From Andrena cerasifolii (lineage: Eukaryota > Arthropoda > Insecta > Hymenoptera > Andrenidae), in the NCBI RefSeq assembly GCF_050908995.1, contig NC_135124.1, forward strand, positions 3,472,001-3,536,000: a stretch of 64,000 nt of DNA, read 5' to 3'. The notes beneath the pieces were generated by a model. The model made no database searches and was not told the DNA's origin. It saw only the letters and a program-made list of their open reading frames with translations. Position 1 is the stretch's first letter; every line of letters starts with the position of its first letter. Position numbers and translations under genes: made by a program. This document shows positions 1-9,744 of the stretch, piece by piece.

Positions 1-657
1 ATGATTTTGGGACATACATCTGCTGATGATAAACAAAGTCGACTCAAGGTACTGTTGAAGATCATTTCAAGGTCATTGACATTTTTTTTTTTTACTTATT
101 AACAACTGTTTTTTATAATGCGATGTTGTAATCGACATCCAAGCGAGTTCAGCGACCTCTGACATCGTGACCTCGAAATGACAACAGCTGTCTGACAATT
201 TTATATGAACTTTAACTGTATTTAAATCAGAACAATGTAAAAATAATAAAACAAGGGATTTCAAGTGTCAATAAAACGTTGATGTTAGAACATTGTCATG
301 TCAACATAACTGTCATGCTCAGTCAAGAGGCCGAAAAAAGGGTGGTCTTTGGAAATTTTTTACTCAAAAGCTATAACACATTTCTCAAAAAATCTTTTTT
401 CCTTTTAAGGATTGCATCTCTATAGTACCGTGCATCGTATTTTTTTTTATTTAAAAATATTTATCAATATCAAAATATTTATACATATATATCCACTAGT
501 AAAAGTATACATTGCAGGAGAAAATGTATGCATCCACTATATGTAGATATAGTCAAAGTATACATTTCAGTCCTTGTGAACACTGTAGCCAATTGGATCA
601 CTGAGTGCATACATTAACTAGTGAATGTACACATTCGCTGAATTAACGCTTTGACTG
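1..657. other. AT-rich sequence without identifiable gene
   Basis: I see no coding region, RNA gene or element boundary. The only structure is a short imperfect direct repeat around AAAGTATACATT at about 503 and 554, and a motif near 635-658 (GAATTAACGCTTTGACTG) that recurs in similar form near 63785. The single short reading frame on the minus strand has no recognisable motif. Confidence 0.4.
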
Positions 658-872
658 TAACCAATTACTGACACCTAACCAATTACTGTCACCTTAAGCT
701 ATTTTACTTAAAATAACGAACAAATAAACGTTGTAAAGTCATACACAAAGAGAATTATATAATTCAACCTATAATCTATACTATACACTATAGTGTATTT
801 ATTCGTTATTTTAAGTAAAATAGCTTAAGGTGACAGTAATTGGTTAGGTGTCAGTAATTGGGTCCTTTACCC
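658..872. mobile_element. Palindromic MITE, family C, copy 1
   Basis: The sequence from about 660 to 872 folds back on itself. The right half reads GTTATTTTAAGTAAAATAGC followed by AAGGTGACAGTAATTGG, and the left half carries its complement. It ends in GGGTCCTTTACCC and a TA at 873-874. The left terminus is eroded: the GGGTAAAGGACCC end is missing. A second copy lies at 4736-4947. TA flanks and short perfect arms suggest a mariner-type non-autonomous element; this is inference. Confidence 0.75.
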
Positions 873-983
873 TACATGGTTATAGACAGTTTATACTTTT
901 ATAGATGTTTATCTTTAAACATTTGTAAGCGCCCTACAGTTCGGTCCCCGCATTACATTTCTATAAGACCTCATCTTGTGGAT

Positions 984-1073
984 TCACTGTGGTCGAGTCG
1001 GTAAAAAAGTTGCCTCTAAGCAGTGTCCTTTTTGTCCGGTGCGGGGCGGTTCAATCCTCGCCACTGCCGACTA
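984..1073 (+). repeat. tRNA-like sequence in the left arm
   Basis: TGGTCGAGTCGGT resembles a pol III A box and GGTTCAATCCTCGCC resembles a B box, at roughly tRNA-like spacing with an insertion. No cloverleaf could be closed by eye, so this is a tRNA-related module of a repeat rather than a functional tRNA. Its inverted partner is at about 1956-2037, where the complement reads GATGGAGTCGGTAAGG and GGTTCAATCGTCGCC. Confidence 0.4.
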
Positions 1074-1082
1074 TTTTTGGCT

Positions 1083-1612
1083 AATGATTTTAAGAAATAA
1101 AAACGAAATATTGGCGAAACTTCCGAAAACCGGTCAAACCCGATTGAGCTGAAATTTTGCAAATAGCTTCATTTTGCATAAAAATAACGTTTGCGAGAAG
1201 GATTTTTGGCGACTCGAAAATTTTTTTTTTACCATTTCAATGTCATTCTCTATCTTACCGACAGAGCGGAGAATCGGATTCAACAGTTATTCAGACCTAA
1301 CCCAGACCTAACCCAGACCTAACCCAAACTAACCCAAAACCAATACTAATACCCAGTATCAAGCTGATATCTCTTTCTAAGTTGATCTCTGTTTTATAGA
1401 TTTTAGGAGATTAATAAGGAGAATGCACTGAATAACTGTTGAATCCGATTCTCCGCTCTGTCGGTAAGATAGAGAATGACATTGAAATGGTAAAAAAAAA
1501 ATTTTCGAGTCGCCAAAAATCCTTCTCGCAAACGTTATTTTTATGCAAAATGAAGCTATTTGCAAAATTTCAGCCCAATCGGGTTTGACCGGTTTTCGGA
1601 AGTATAGCCGAA
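1083..1612. repeat. Inner palindrome, arms of about 190 bp
   Basis: CCGGTCAAACCCGATTG on the left is matched by CAATCGGGTTTGACCGG on the right. The match continues inwards through TTTGCGAGAAGGATTTTTGG and GATAGAGAATGAC to an unpaired loop of about 135 bases (1295-1428). The loop carries the telomere-like repeats. The arms look near-identical, suggesting a fairly young foldback insertion. Confidence 0.8.
1291..1341. repeat. Interstitial telomere-like repeats
   Basis: Three units of CCCAGACCTAA (complement TTAGGTCTGGG) are followed by degenerate units containing AACCCAAACTAACCC. TTAGG is the canonical insect telomere motif, and longer TTAGG-containing units are, as I recall, known from Hymenoptera. 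The run is short and sits in the loop of a foldback, so it is not a chromosome end. Confidence 0.55.
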
Positions 1613-2126
1613 ATATTTATGTCTAACTCTTACAAAATAGTAAATAACAAATACTTGAGGGTCCAAATATTTTAACTATGGTACGGTAAAAAATTTACCA
1701 TGCGTTTAATACCTGATGTCTTATGATGTTTCCGTATTCAGGTAATACCGACGTGTAGCGAATGATCGAGGTACAAAACTTCAGCTACCATGGTCGGAGT
1801 TTTAAGGCCAAACATGTTTAAAATATATTAAAACCTTCAAGTATTTTTAATATACTACTTTTTAAAGAGTTAGACAATTAAAAAAATAGTTAATTTTTAT
1901 TTATTAAAATCATTTATCCGAAAGTGAGAAGGGAAACAAAGAGTTGACAGTGGCGACGATTGAACCGCATCGGACAAAAAGAACACTGCTTTCGAGGCAA
2001 CTGCCTTACCGACTCCATCACAGTGGACCCACAAGATAAGGTTCTTCTTATAGAAATGCAACGCGCTTACACATGTTTAAATTAAATATCTCAGAAAGTA
2101 TAAACCGTCTACGCCTATAACCATTA

Positions 2127-2800
2127 GGGTAGTCCTTATTTATACGTGTGGAATTTTGTTCTACTCTCACCTCCTAATATGGTTCCATTTCATAAAAAAA
2201 ATAGTCCCTGAAAAAGATTATTGCAATCGAACAATAGAAAAGGGTGCCGACCAGGCCTAAAAGTTTAGAATTCATCAATAGTTTAGATTTAAAGAATTTT
2301 TAAAAAATGCTAAACTAAAAATGGTAAGCCCCATCGAAATTTTGTTCAAACAATACTAAAAGAGCATTCAATTTTCTACAATTGTTGTATACACATTTTT
2401 TTCGTGTTCCCAACCATTTTTTAGATAATTGCGTTTGAATATACAAAGATATAGGTAATACGTCACGCAGTGGTGCGCGCAAAGTGGGGACCTCTCTACA
2501 TATATTCAAACGCTATTATCTAAAAACTGGTTGGAAGCACGAAAAAATTGTATATACAGTAATTGTAGAAAATTGAATGCTCTTTTAGTATTATTTGAAC
2601 AAAATTTCGATAGGGCTTACCATTTTTGAAAAATTCTTTAAATCCAAACTATTGATGAATTCTAAACTGTAAGGCCTAGTCGACACCCTTTCCTGTTGTC
2701 CGATTGCAATAATTTTTTCCAGGGACTATTTTTTTATGAAATGGAACCATATTAGGGCGCGAGAGCAAAAGAAACCGCATGCTGAAAATAAGGGCCACCC
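2127..2800. mobile_element. 674-bp palindromic element, TA-bounded
   Basis: The left end AGGGTAGTCCTTATTT and right end AAATAAGGGCCACCCT are inverted (with the intervening bases diverged). The arms match through TATGGTTCCATTTCATAAAA, CATCAATAGTTTAGA and AGAGCATTCAATTTTCTACA to a centre near 2465-2500. TA lies immediately outside both ends (2125-2126 and 2801-2802). It holds no gene; minus-strand frames are palindrome shadows. Confidence 0.8.
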
Positions 2801-2913
2801 TAACAAACATATATATTCTGGATCGGTAGGGTGAGATCCACATGTGAACAATGTTGCATTACAATCTGGGACGAACATCTGGGACGGTTCCCTCGATAGA
2901 TGCTTCTGAGGAC

Positions 2914-3445
2914 TTCTGGAATCCTGTTATTTTTAGTGGGGAATGTAAATTTGAAACTTTCAATTCGTGTGGCAGAAAAAGATAGTGCGGAGAAAACCAA
3001 GATGTGAAATGGATAAAGAAAATTGTTCGACCAACCGTCACGCATGAAGGTTGTCCCATACTGGTAGGGGATTGCATGGCAACCTCTGATGCAGGTAACC
3101 TGCATTTCATTCAGGGTACAATGGCTTTGTGTGTATCGATATGTTGAAGCAAAATTTAAAAATAAGTGCAGAACAGTTGGGACTCAAAGATAACTTTCGC
3201 TTTCAACAAGACAATGTACCTAAATCTTTAAATACGCCGCGTCAATCACTCGACGTAAACCCTATGGAGTAGAGCATTTATGAATGGAACAGAAAAGTAC
3301 TATACAAGAACGTAGACCATCCACCAAAGAAAAATATCTACGTACAGAAATGAGACAAAATGAATCCAAATGTCACAAAAAACTAGTTCAGTCTGTGCAT
3401 AACAGGTTACAACTTATAATAAGATTGCGAGGATATATAAGATAA
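2914..3445 (+). pseudogene. Degenerate Tc1-type transposase
   Basis: Conceptual translation gives recognisable Tc1 blocks. FWNPVIFSGECKF stands for the first-Asp motif WSDESKF with Asp replaced by Gly. GNLHFIQGTMA follows, then after a frameshift CIDMLKQNLKISAEQLG and FQQDNVPKS (second-Asp block DNDPKHT). Next come QSLDVNPME (third-motif block QSPDLNPIE) and a C-terminal LVQSVHNRLQ ending at TAA 3443-3445. About 20 codons are missing between the second and third motifs, and there are in-frame stops after the first block and after the PME motif. The N-terminal DNA-binding half is not visible. It cannot be functional. It is unrelated in detail to the intact transposase at 57344. Confidence 0.85.
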
Positions 3446-3604
3446 ATGTTGACTTTGAGCAGATACTTTTATGTACATACAAAATATTGTTATCGGTGGA
3501 AGCAGCAAAAGAATGTACGCAATCTTATTATAACCAGTTATGCATGGACTGAACTAGTTTTTTGTGATATTTGGATTCAGTTTGTCTCATTTCTGTACGT
3601 AGAT
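3338..3604. repeat. Inverted duplication of the Tc1 remnant 3' end
   Basis: The last part of the Tc1 remnant (about 3338-3433, starting ATCTACGTACAGAAATGAG) is present again in inverted orientation at about 3507-3604 (ending CTCATTTCTGTACGTAGAT), with about 73 bases between. Either the terminal inverted repeats of this family extend into the coding 3' end, or a local inverted duplication occurred. Confidence 0.8.
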
Positions 3605-3620
3605 TTTTTTTTTTTTTTTT

Positions 3621-4097
3621 TATCAGCCGGATCAAGAAAAAATCATAGGCAAAATACCAACCCACATTCAAATATACGACACAAAATTCTACTGTCTATA
3701 CCAGGATTATAAACAGTACATTAATAAAATTGCTACTGAAAAATGGAACGACATTTGGAAAACCAAACCCTCAAAAATCCACGATTTAATCCCCAATTTT
3801 AGCTACAAAATACAAGATAACACACTAAATAGGAGAGATCAAGTTGTCATGACCCGACTCAGAATTGGTCGCACCAATCTAACACATGGACACCTAATGG
3901 ATAAATCGACTCGAAAAATATGCGATGAATGTAATATCCCAATTACAGTTAAACACCTATTATATAACTGTACCAAATGTGACAACCACAGGAATTCAAC
4001 TGACATCAACATAGATGAAATGCTAACCAAGCCAGCACACATGAAGAACTTATTCGACTACCTGAAAGAAAAATCATTATACTCTAAAATCTAACCA
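3621..4097 (+). pseudogene. C-terminal fragment of LINE ORF2
   Basis: The frame is open from the T run to a stop after SLYSKI, about 157 residues. It carries the conserved tail of Jockey/I-type ORF2 proteins. This includes MTRLRIGRTNLTHGHLMD (family pattern RLRIGHTxLTHGxL), then a CCHC-like segment ICDECN, TVKHLLYNCTKC, and a terminal NLFDYLKEKSLYS. Upstream residues (KIIGKIPTHIQIYD) would be the end of, or the region just after, the RNase H domain. The fragment has no internal stop, indicating a relatively recent insertion, but it lacks all catalytic domains. Assignment to a clade within Jockey/I/R1 is uncertain. Confidence 0.8.
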
Positions 4098-4253
4098 AGA
4101 AACTTATAACTAGTCCTCACCCAATATTTCAACTATAACTGTGTTTACAATGGTAATTGCTATTGTACTGTGATAGTAAATGTATGCCTATGTATTTGTA
4201 CGTCGCTAATAACCCATAGGGGTTGATGCGACAAAAAACCAATAAAGAAAAAT
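3621..4253 (+). mobile_element. 5'-truncated non-LTR retrotransposon (Jockey/I type)
   Basis: It contains the end of ORF2 (3621-4097 including the stop), a 3' UTR and an AATAAA signal at about 4242. It begins and ends at T runs (3605-3622 and 4254-4264), with a short A tail just before the second. This fits target-primed insertion into a T-rich target that was duplicated. It is severely 5' truncated, so no reverse transcriptase or endonuclease remains. Confidence 0.75.
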
Positions 4254-4265
4254 TTTTTTTTTTTA

Positions 4266-4733
4266 AATACACTATTTAATTTCTCAATTAAATGTGTTTT
4301 AATTTAATGTATATTAATAAAGGTTCATGATAACGTAATTTATAACTGTGAACTCCAATGTCAACATTAATTAAATATGCAAAATATTTGACGCGTATAG
4401 GGTAGGCGGACTTATCAAAATACGTTTATGTTTATTCCTCAAATATAGCTCCCCTTAGGAAATTGTGATCTAGTCACTTGTTTTACTTGCTTCACTTGCT
4501 CTATAATATAAGTTAGACTTATGTCACGAGTTGCATTGGAGAAGCAATTTACAAATTAATATATGTTTACGACTCGAATAATGCATAAACGAGTGACGTT
4601 CGTCTTTTTTCAGTTTACCACACAAAAGCTCGTTATGTATATTAGAAATCCCATCACGCAGCTTTAGCATAGTACAATAATAATGCAATGGCGTATCGAA
4701 TACTTCAACTGCATACGAAACATGAACTTGAAA
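4266..4733. other. AT-rich sequence without identifiable gene
   Basis: No element boundaries or coding motifs were recognised. The 78-residue minus-strand frame at 4524-4760 runs into the adjacent MITE and has no known motif. Confidence 0.4.
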
Positions 4734-4735
4734 TA

Positions 4736-4947
4736 GGATAAAGGACCCGATTACTGTCACCTTAAGCTATTTTACTTAAAATAACGAATAAAAAAAAGGT
4801 GTAAAGTCATACACAAAAAGAATTATGTAATTCAACCTATAATCTATACTATAGATTATATACTATAGTTTATTTATTCGTTATTTTAAGTAAAATAGCT
4901 TAAGGTGACAGTAATTGGTTAGGTGTCAGTAATTGGGTCCTTTACCC
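4736..4947. mobile_element. Palindromic MITE, family C, copy 2
   Basis: Ends are GGATAAAGGACCC and GGGTCCTTTACCC, with TA at 4734-4735 and 4948-4949. The interior repeats the family-C palindrome (AGCTATTTTACTTAAAATAA and its complement). Compared with copy 1 at 658-872 it lacks one ACACCTAACC-containing sub-unit on the left. Noncoding. Confidence 0.85.
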
Positions 4948-5056
4948 TAGATGATGTCGAAAAAATGTTGGGGGGGATTGATTTTACATTAGGTATTACG
5001 AATATGCTGAAGAAATTCTTAGAACACCTTCATTAGTATCGGAAGATGTAATATAA

Positions 5057-5266
5057 TCTTAATATAGAAAGCAGAAAGCTTTATATGTTTGTGTGTTTGT
5101 CTGTCGCCTAAAAACTATTGAACGATAATTTTTGGAATCACGAAATGAGCCTTAGCTCATTATGTCTTACTAATCCGGACGAATGGGACTATCTTCACAA
5201 AAAAAATGAAATTTTTTTATAAAATCAGAATCTAAATTTCGAGCGAAGCTGAGTAGTAAAAGCTAG
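5057..5266 (+). mobile_element. Helitron-like non-autonomous element, copy 1
   Basis: It starts TCTTAATATA directly after A and ends in AAGCTAG directly before T. The segment GCGAAGCTGAGTAG lies just inside the 3' end. Helitrons characteristically start TC, end CTRR and insert between A and T without duplicating the target. The same unit occurs at 43682-43897. The subterminal hairpin is weak. No Rep/helicase sequence is present. Confidence 0.7.
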
Positions 5267-5293
5267 TTTTTATATAAAAACGAAAATAATATA

Positions 5294-6131
5294 CAGTAAA
5301 CATTCGTATTAAACCCGACGAACGGGGCTAGTGGCGAGCGTAAGACGCGTTGCGGACACTATTCCGTGCGGCCAGTGTTGCCAACTCGTATTTTTGAAAA
5401 TCCGTAAAGAAAAGTTCAACATTCCGTAGAATTACGTAGATCCCCCTTTGTATAATCCGTTGATCTACGGATTTTCTTCGTAAGTGTTAATTATTACATG
5501 TACGAACGAAGCTAATTCCCTTGCTCGTGGAAACTGTCCTTTCCCAAATCCTTCCAGAAATCTTATATTTCGATCCTCCCCTAACATCCAAAAAAAAAAA
5601 TTTATTGTCACAACAAAAAGTCACAAATTACGAAAAAGTTCACGTGCAAAAAGTTGTGAAATCAACCTTTCTCTCACTTTCAACGTTTCGAGTGTCTTCG
5701 TTGCGAGTCGTAAGATGCCAAGTGCCAGGATTGCCAGGACCGATAAGCAAAAATGTGTGGCAACAGATGTCGCTATTAGTCGTTACAAAAAAGTGATTCT
5801 TTTGCTGATTATAGGTTACTAACTCACGAAAAAGGTAAAAAATCCGTAGAATTCAGTTTACAATCCGTAGATCCGCAGATAAAGTAAAAAATCCGTAGAT
5901 CTACGGAAAAATCCGTAGGGTTGGTAACACTGCGTGCGGCCATGCCCCAAGTAAGGAAACCCAAGAGCGAGCGAGAGAGAACGAAACAGTTGACACGACG
6001 TTGCCGTCGACTCTTTCGTTCCCTCCCGCTCGGGTGCTCTCACTCTCAACCGAAAGATTCCAAGAAATGGTGGGGATAGTCACCGGGCGTACTGCGCATG
6101 GTAAAATCGGGACTATAACGAGGATTTACTG
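5294..6131. mobile_element. mariner-like MITE interrupted by a hAT element
   Basis: The terminal inverted repeats CAGTAAACATTCGTATTAAA and (complement of the right end) CAGTAAATCCTCGTTATAG are bordered by TA at 5292-5293 and 6132-6133. The interior is split by the hAT element at 5373-5932. A similar terminus (CAGTATTTCCTCGCTTAGAG) occurs alone near 42321. No transposase remains. Confidence 0.75.
5373..5932. mobile_element. Non-autonomous hAT element, family B, copy 1
   Basis: It has ends CAGTGTTGCCAAC and GTTGGTAACACTG and a perfect 8-bp target duplication CGTGCGGC (5365-5372 and 5933-5940). The interior has several ATCCGTAGA-type subterminal motifs. The two overlapping plus-strand frames here are also alignable in the copy at 62009-62760 but with shifts, so I read them as noncoding. 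It is 560 bp against 752 bp for copy 2. Confidence 0.9.
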
Positions 6132-6435
6132 TACCTGAATCATATTTACATATTAGCCCAACTGGCTTTATCCGTGCTTCCAACTCAAGTTAACGTCGAC
6201 AGATTGTTATTTTCTTTAAAATACACATCGTCTTCACGCTGTAGTTTAACTAATCATATTAATGTTATTTTGTCAATTTCAGTTGATGCAAAATGTATGA
6301 ATTGTAAGCCGAGCGATGGCCGTGGCGTGCAAAATGCATGTATGTGTGCAGCCCAGATGAGCGACCTTCGGCAAAAAGGCATTGTCGAACGTAGCCGAAA
6401 TCGCAACGCCGAGTCTGCGACGATCGGCGGACGGG
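6132..6435. other. Spacer, no gene seen
   Basis: Ordinary sequence between two elements. A pyrimidine-rich stretch ending TTTGTCAATTTCAG near 6281 resembles a splice acceptor, but the frame after it does not lead to any recognisable protein. Confidence 0.3.
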
Positions 6436-6443
6436 AACGGGAG

Positions 6444-6627
6444 CTGTGGTGCCAGATCGTGGACGGGTTCTCTCGAGAATTTCCCCCACCTCGCGCACAC
6501 TACGCCGCAGCTGCGTGTCCGTGAGTTGGACTCCGAAGCGCCGAGCTCACGGACGCGCCGCTCCGGCGTAGTGTGCGCGAGGTGGGGGAAATTCTCGAGG
6601 GAACCCGTCCCCGATCTGGCATCACAG
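6444..6627. mobile_element. GC-rich hAT hairpin MITE
   Basis: It is a 184-bp near-perfect hairpin. Ends are CTGTGGTGCCAGATC and GATCTGGCATCACAG, and the arms continue through CGAGAATTTCCCCCACCTCG. A perfect 8-bp duplication AACGGGAG flanks it (6436-6443 and 6628-6635). The GC content is far above its surroundings. Overlapping reading frames on both strands are hairpin shadows. Confidence 0.9.
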
Positions 6628-6635
6628 AACGGGAG

Positions 6636-7239
6636 TCCCAGAGAGTCGCTCGCACGGAGCAGACGTGCATAAGTCACCAATAAAATATACTCATTTACTG
6701 TGTCTACCTTACACACCGAATTCTTTCCTTCAACCCTTCTATAGAATTTATAATTTCGATAAAGTACATTCGAAAAATACCGATATTTCGTGTTTTGGTA
6801 TAAATCGCCGATATGGAATAGCTGTAAACCGGAAAAATGCCGGTAATTATTTCAGTTTCGATTTGGCTTAACCAATATAATTATTTTACATATAATTTCT
6901 AACCGTGAGGGTTGGGGACGATCTCTTTCCGTGTAAAAGTTATAATTCGCAATGGTTTACTAAAATGTAAAAGGAAAAAATTTTGGTTCATTTGGTAATT
7001 TGTTTACAAAAATTTTCCGCCTTTGTCCATATTACTACCATCTGCCACTTGACAATCGAGGATTTTTTTTTATTTATAAATTGTTGGACGTACAAACATT
7101 TCTTTTGCAGCGCTTTATACGGCATCAAACACTGAACATTTTGTCCATTTACGGTTTTCTTCTACCTCGCACCGTTACAAAGTTATACTCGAAAAACGAA
7201 AAATCGCTGAAAATTTGGGGGCTGATTTCACCCCCTCAG
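6636..7239. other. AT-rich spacer
   Basis: No gene found. The plus-strand frame 7000-7350 overlaps the repeat terminus at 7325-7349 and has no domain signature. Confidence 0.35.
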
Positions 7240-7349
7240 AGTGTTTTTCCGCAGAAAAAAAATCGTTTCTTACATACTCCGACATGCTCTACAATCGTAC
7301 GGAGTTTCATTACAATCAGAATTTTCGGGTTCGATATGTTTCCTTGTTA
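7240..7349. repeat. Diverged end of repeat family E
   Basis: The sequence GGGTTCGATATGTTTCCTTG followed by TTA matches the terminus of the complete element at 33749-34172. A TTTCACCCCCTCAGAGTG segment matches its interior. The other terminus is not recognisable. Confidence 0.45.
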
Positions 7350-7451
7350 GGGTTGCATTGCCTTCCCGTTCCCCTATTCTAGAGTGTTGAGCGCTTGGTA
7401 CCCACGGTTTCCACGACCTATGTTTTGTAAGTAAAAAATGGTAGTGGGGAT

Positions 7452-7733
7452 CAGTGATGCCAGAATCGTGGGACGTGGGCCAAATGCTTACCCCCACTAT
7501 GGCCTACCGTCGTCCCCCACTTTCTTCCCATCGCACTGCACACAAGCATATCCCTACTCCTGTCCATGTGAGCTGTCTGTTGGGCTACCGAGTACATGGA
7601 CAGGCGTAAGAGTATGCTCGTGTGCAGTGCGATGGGAAGAAAGTGGGGGCGACGGTAGGTCAAAGTGGGAGACGACGGTAGGTCATAGTGGGAGTAACCA
7701 TTTGTCCCACTTCCCACGATTCTGGAATCACTG
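7452..7733. mobile_element. hAT palindromic MITE
   Basis: Ends are CAGTGATGCCAGAATCGTGG and its near-complement on the right (GATTCTGGAATCACTG), with a perfect 8-bp duplication GTGGGGAT at 7444-7451 and 7734-7741. The arms match through CACTTTCTTCCCATCGCACT to a loop near 7590. CCTACCGTCGTC/GACGACGGTAGG blocks are duplicated on the right arm. Noncoding. Confidence 0.9.
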
Positions 7734-7787
7734 GTGGGGATGATTTTGTATGAACCTAATCGGCAGAGTTAGGAGCGATGGGGCCGC

Positions 7788-7908
7788 AGTGAATGGAGGG
7801 GGAAACACCTACAGGAGTGGTGGTTATGTGTGCATGAACTGCGCCTGCGTCAGTCACGCACACATTACCACCGCTCCTGTAGGTGTTTCCCCCTCCACCC
7901 ACGGCAAT
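7788..7908. repeat. GC-rich hairpin
   Basis: GGAGGGGGAAACACCTACAG is followed about 60 bases later by its complement CTGTAGGTGTTTCCCCCTCC. It is probably another short MITE, but no target duplication could be read. Confidence 0.6.
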
Positions 7909-7909
7909 T

Positions 7910-9744
7910 AATCGCTGTGAACGCTGTTCAGAACAGACCAGGGCGACATTGGTACAAATCTTTTTTGCAACAACACCCTACTAAATAAATATTATAATAC
8001 AGAATTGAACACAAATTTATTGTAAATAAAATATTTTTATTACCCCAAAATATTACCATATTGATTTATTTTCATTAGTTAAATTAAATATATATTCAAT
8101 AATTGAGATATTGATAATTTATGACTGGGACAGGCTATGAATTTCATTTATTTTGGAAGCCATATGAACAGTTTCATGTTTTAATTAATTTAAAACTTTT
8201 CCTTTAACAAATGTAGATTCTTTACTTTATCTGCAAGTAGAAATTTTACGCTTTAGAATAATCATCTTTAGTTATAATTTTATACTGTTTAAATACTTAT
8301 AAAAGAAATTGCAATTATCTCAACTGTTTCCTTAACTGTTCTACCACTGGGCCATTTACCTTATTTTAGGTTATAAAGTCATAGCTTTTATTTTATAAGC
8401 TTTTACTTTTACATTTTATTGTTTTCATATTTGTTTTCGAACTTCTTAAACTTCTGCAATATAAAGAAATGTTAATTATTGTTTTATCAACGATTTTAAT
8501 TCAATTTTATTTTATCACTTATTAAGTTTAATCACTAGGACATGCCGTAAATTCTGTTCAATCACTGTGTCCAGTGGACGCTTTTATAAATTATAAATTT
8601 TAATATTTTTCTTTATATAAATGATACTCTATAATACATTTTTTGAAAAAAGAAGACTATATCAAATTATATTATTTTTAATTATAAAAAGTCTTAGTAA
8701 CCGCAACCTTCGTCTTAACTGTTTAAGCATTGGGCCATTTAATTTACCTTACCGCGCGCATTACAATGTATCGTGCAGTGACAAATATTTCATTTTTCAT
8801 ATTGATAAATTGATACTTGATAAAAATAGTAGGAATTTTTTGGCGAAGGTTTCTCCAGGAAAATGAGTCCAAATATGACTTAAATCGAACTGGAACTCAA
8901 GGTGATGAAGGATTAGGGTGGAAACAGCGAACACCACTGTATGAGTTCAAGTGAATAGTCAAAAAAATGCAACAGCATTTTCAAATCATTGAAGATTTTT
9001 TGTTCATACGGTCTTAGAATGGAATAGAGTAACAAACAATCAATACATCAGTTTTATCCCGTAAAATTGGCTGCACCCAATATTTTCTTGACCTTTTTCT
9101 ATTTTAATTTTTCTACCGGCGATAAACAGCCGTTCGCATTCTTCCTACTTCAATCTTCAATTATCGCAAAGTTATTGCATCCCTTACATTAGGGATTAAG
9201 TACAAAGAAAAACTATATATCTCTTTATTTTTGATACTTAACAATTTTAAGCTAACGTTCCAGAGACGTGGGTAATATCCATTGCCAATAAGCACGTGTT
9301 ATTATGTAAATCGTCTTATGTAATTTTCATAACAACTTCAAAAAAAAAAGAAATAACGCAAGCATTGCTTTTTCCACGAATTAACATACATAACTAGCCT
9401 GACAACTTATTTTATGAGTATACCTGTCTTCGGCGCGTATTAAAACGTATAATCCACTAATCACTTTCCAGGTAAATAGTTACGGCATTTCGAAGATGAT
9501 GAGTTTGGCGCGATCTTCACCAACGATTATGGCAATATAACCCAAACCTAACTTTTAGGTCTATTGTGTTTTAATGCAATAGATAACGCAATATTTTACC
9601 TTTTCGGAAATGTAAAAAGAATTGAAGTGAAATTTTATTACGATAGTACGTGAAAAGGAATATGCCTACTTGTTCATAAAACGTTATTGTACAATTTTAA
9701 TGAACTCTTAACATTTGTATGTATGTATGTACATACCATTGAAC
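7910..9744. other. Long AT-rich stretch without genes
   Basis: No coding or RNA gene was seen. A motif like CACTGGGCCATTTACC recurs loosely near 8345, 8570 and 8730, suggesting an old degraded repeat. The 81-residue frame at 8621-8866 has no recognisable motif. Confidence 0.35.

Larger units (their letters stand above)
875..2124. mobile_element. Foldback element with tRNA-like arms
   Basis: The left arm (about 875-1135) and right arm (about 1880-2124) are inverted copies; both contain TGTAAGCGC, the TCTTGTGG block and a tRNA-like stretch. A second inner palindrome (arms about 1083-1290 and 1430-1612) occupies the centre. The outer ends read TACATGGTTATAG and CTATAACCATTA, so the unit is bounded by TA at 873-874 and 2125-2126. 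No protein is encoded; the 62-residue minus frame near 1400 is a by-product of the inner palindrome. Confidence 0.7.

Noticed and set aside
984..1073. Functional tRNA gene
   Set aside because: Only A- and B-box-like parts match; no acceptor stem or cloverleaf could be closed.
6265..6716. Overlapping frames of 96-145 residues on both strands
   Set aside because: They come from the GC-rich hAT hairpin 6444-6627, which reads open on both strands.
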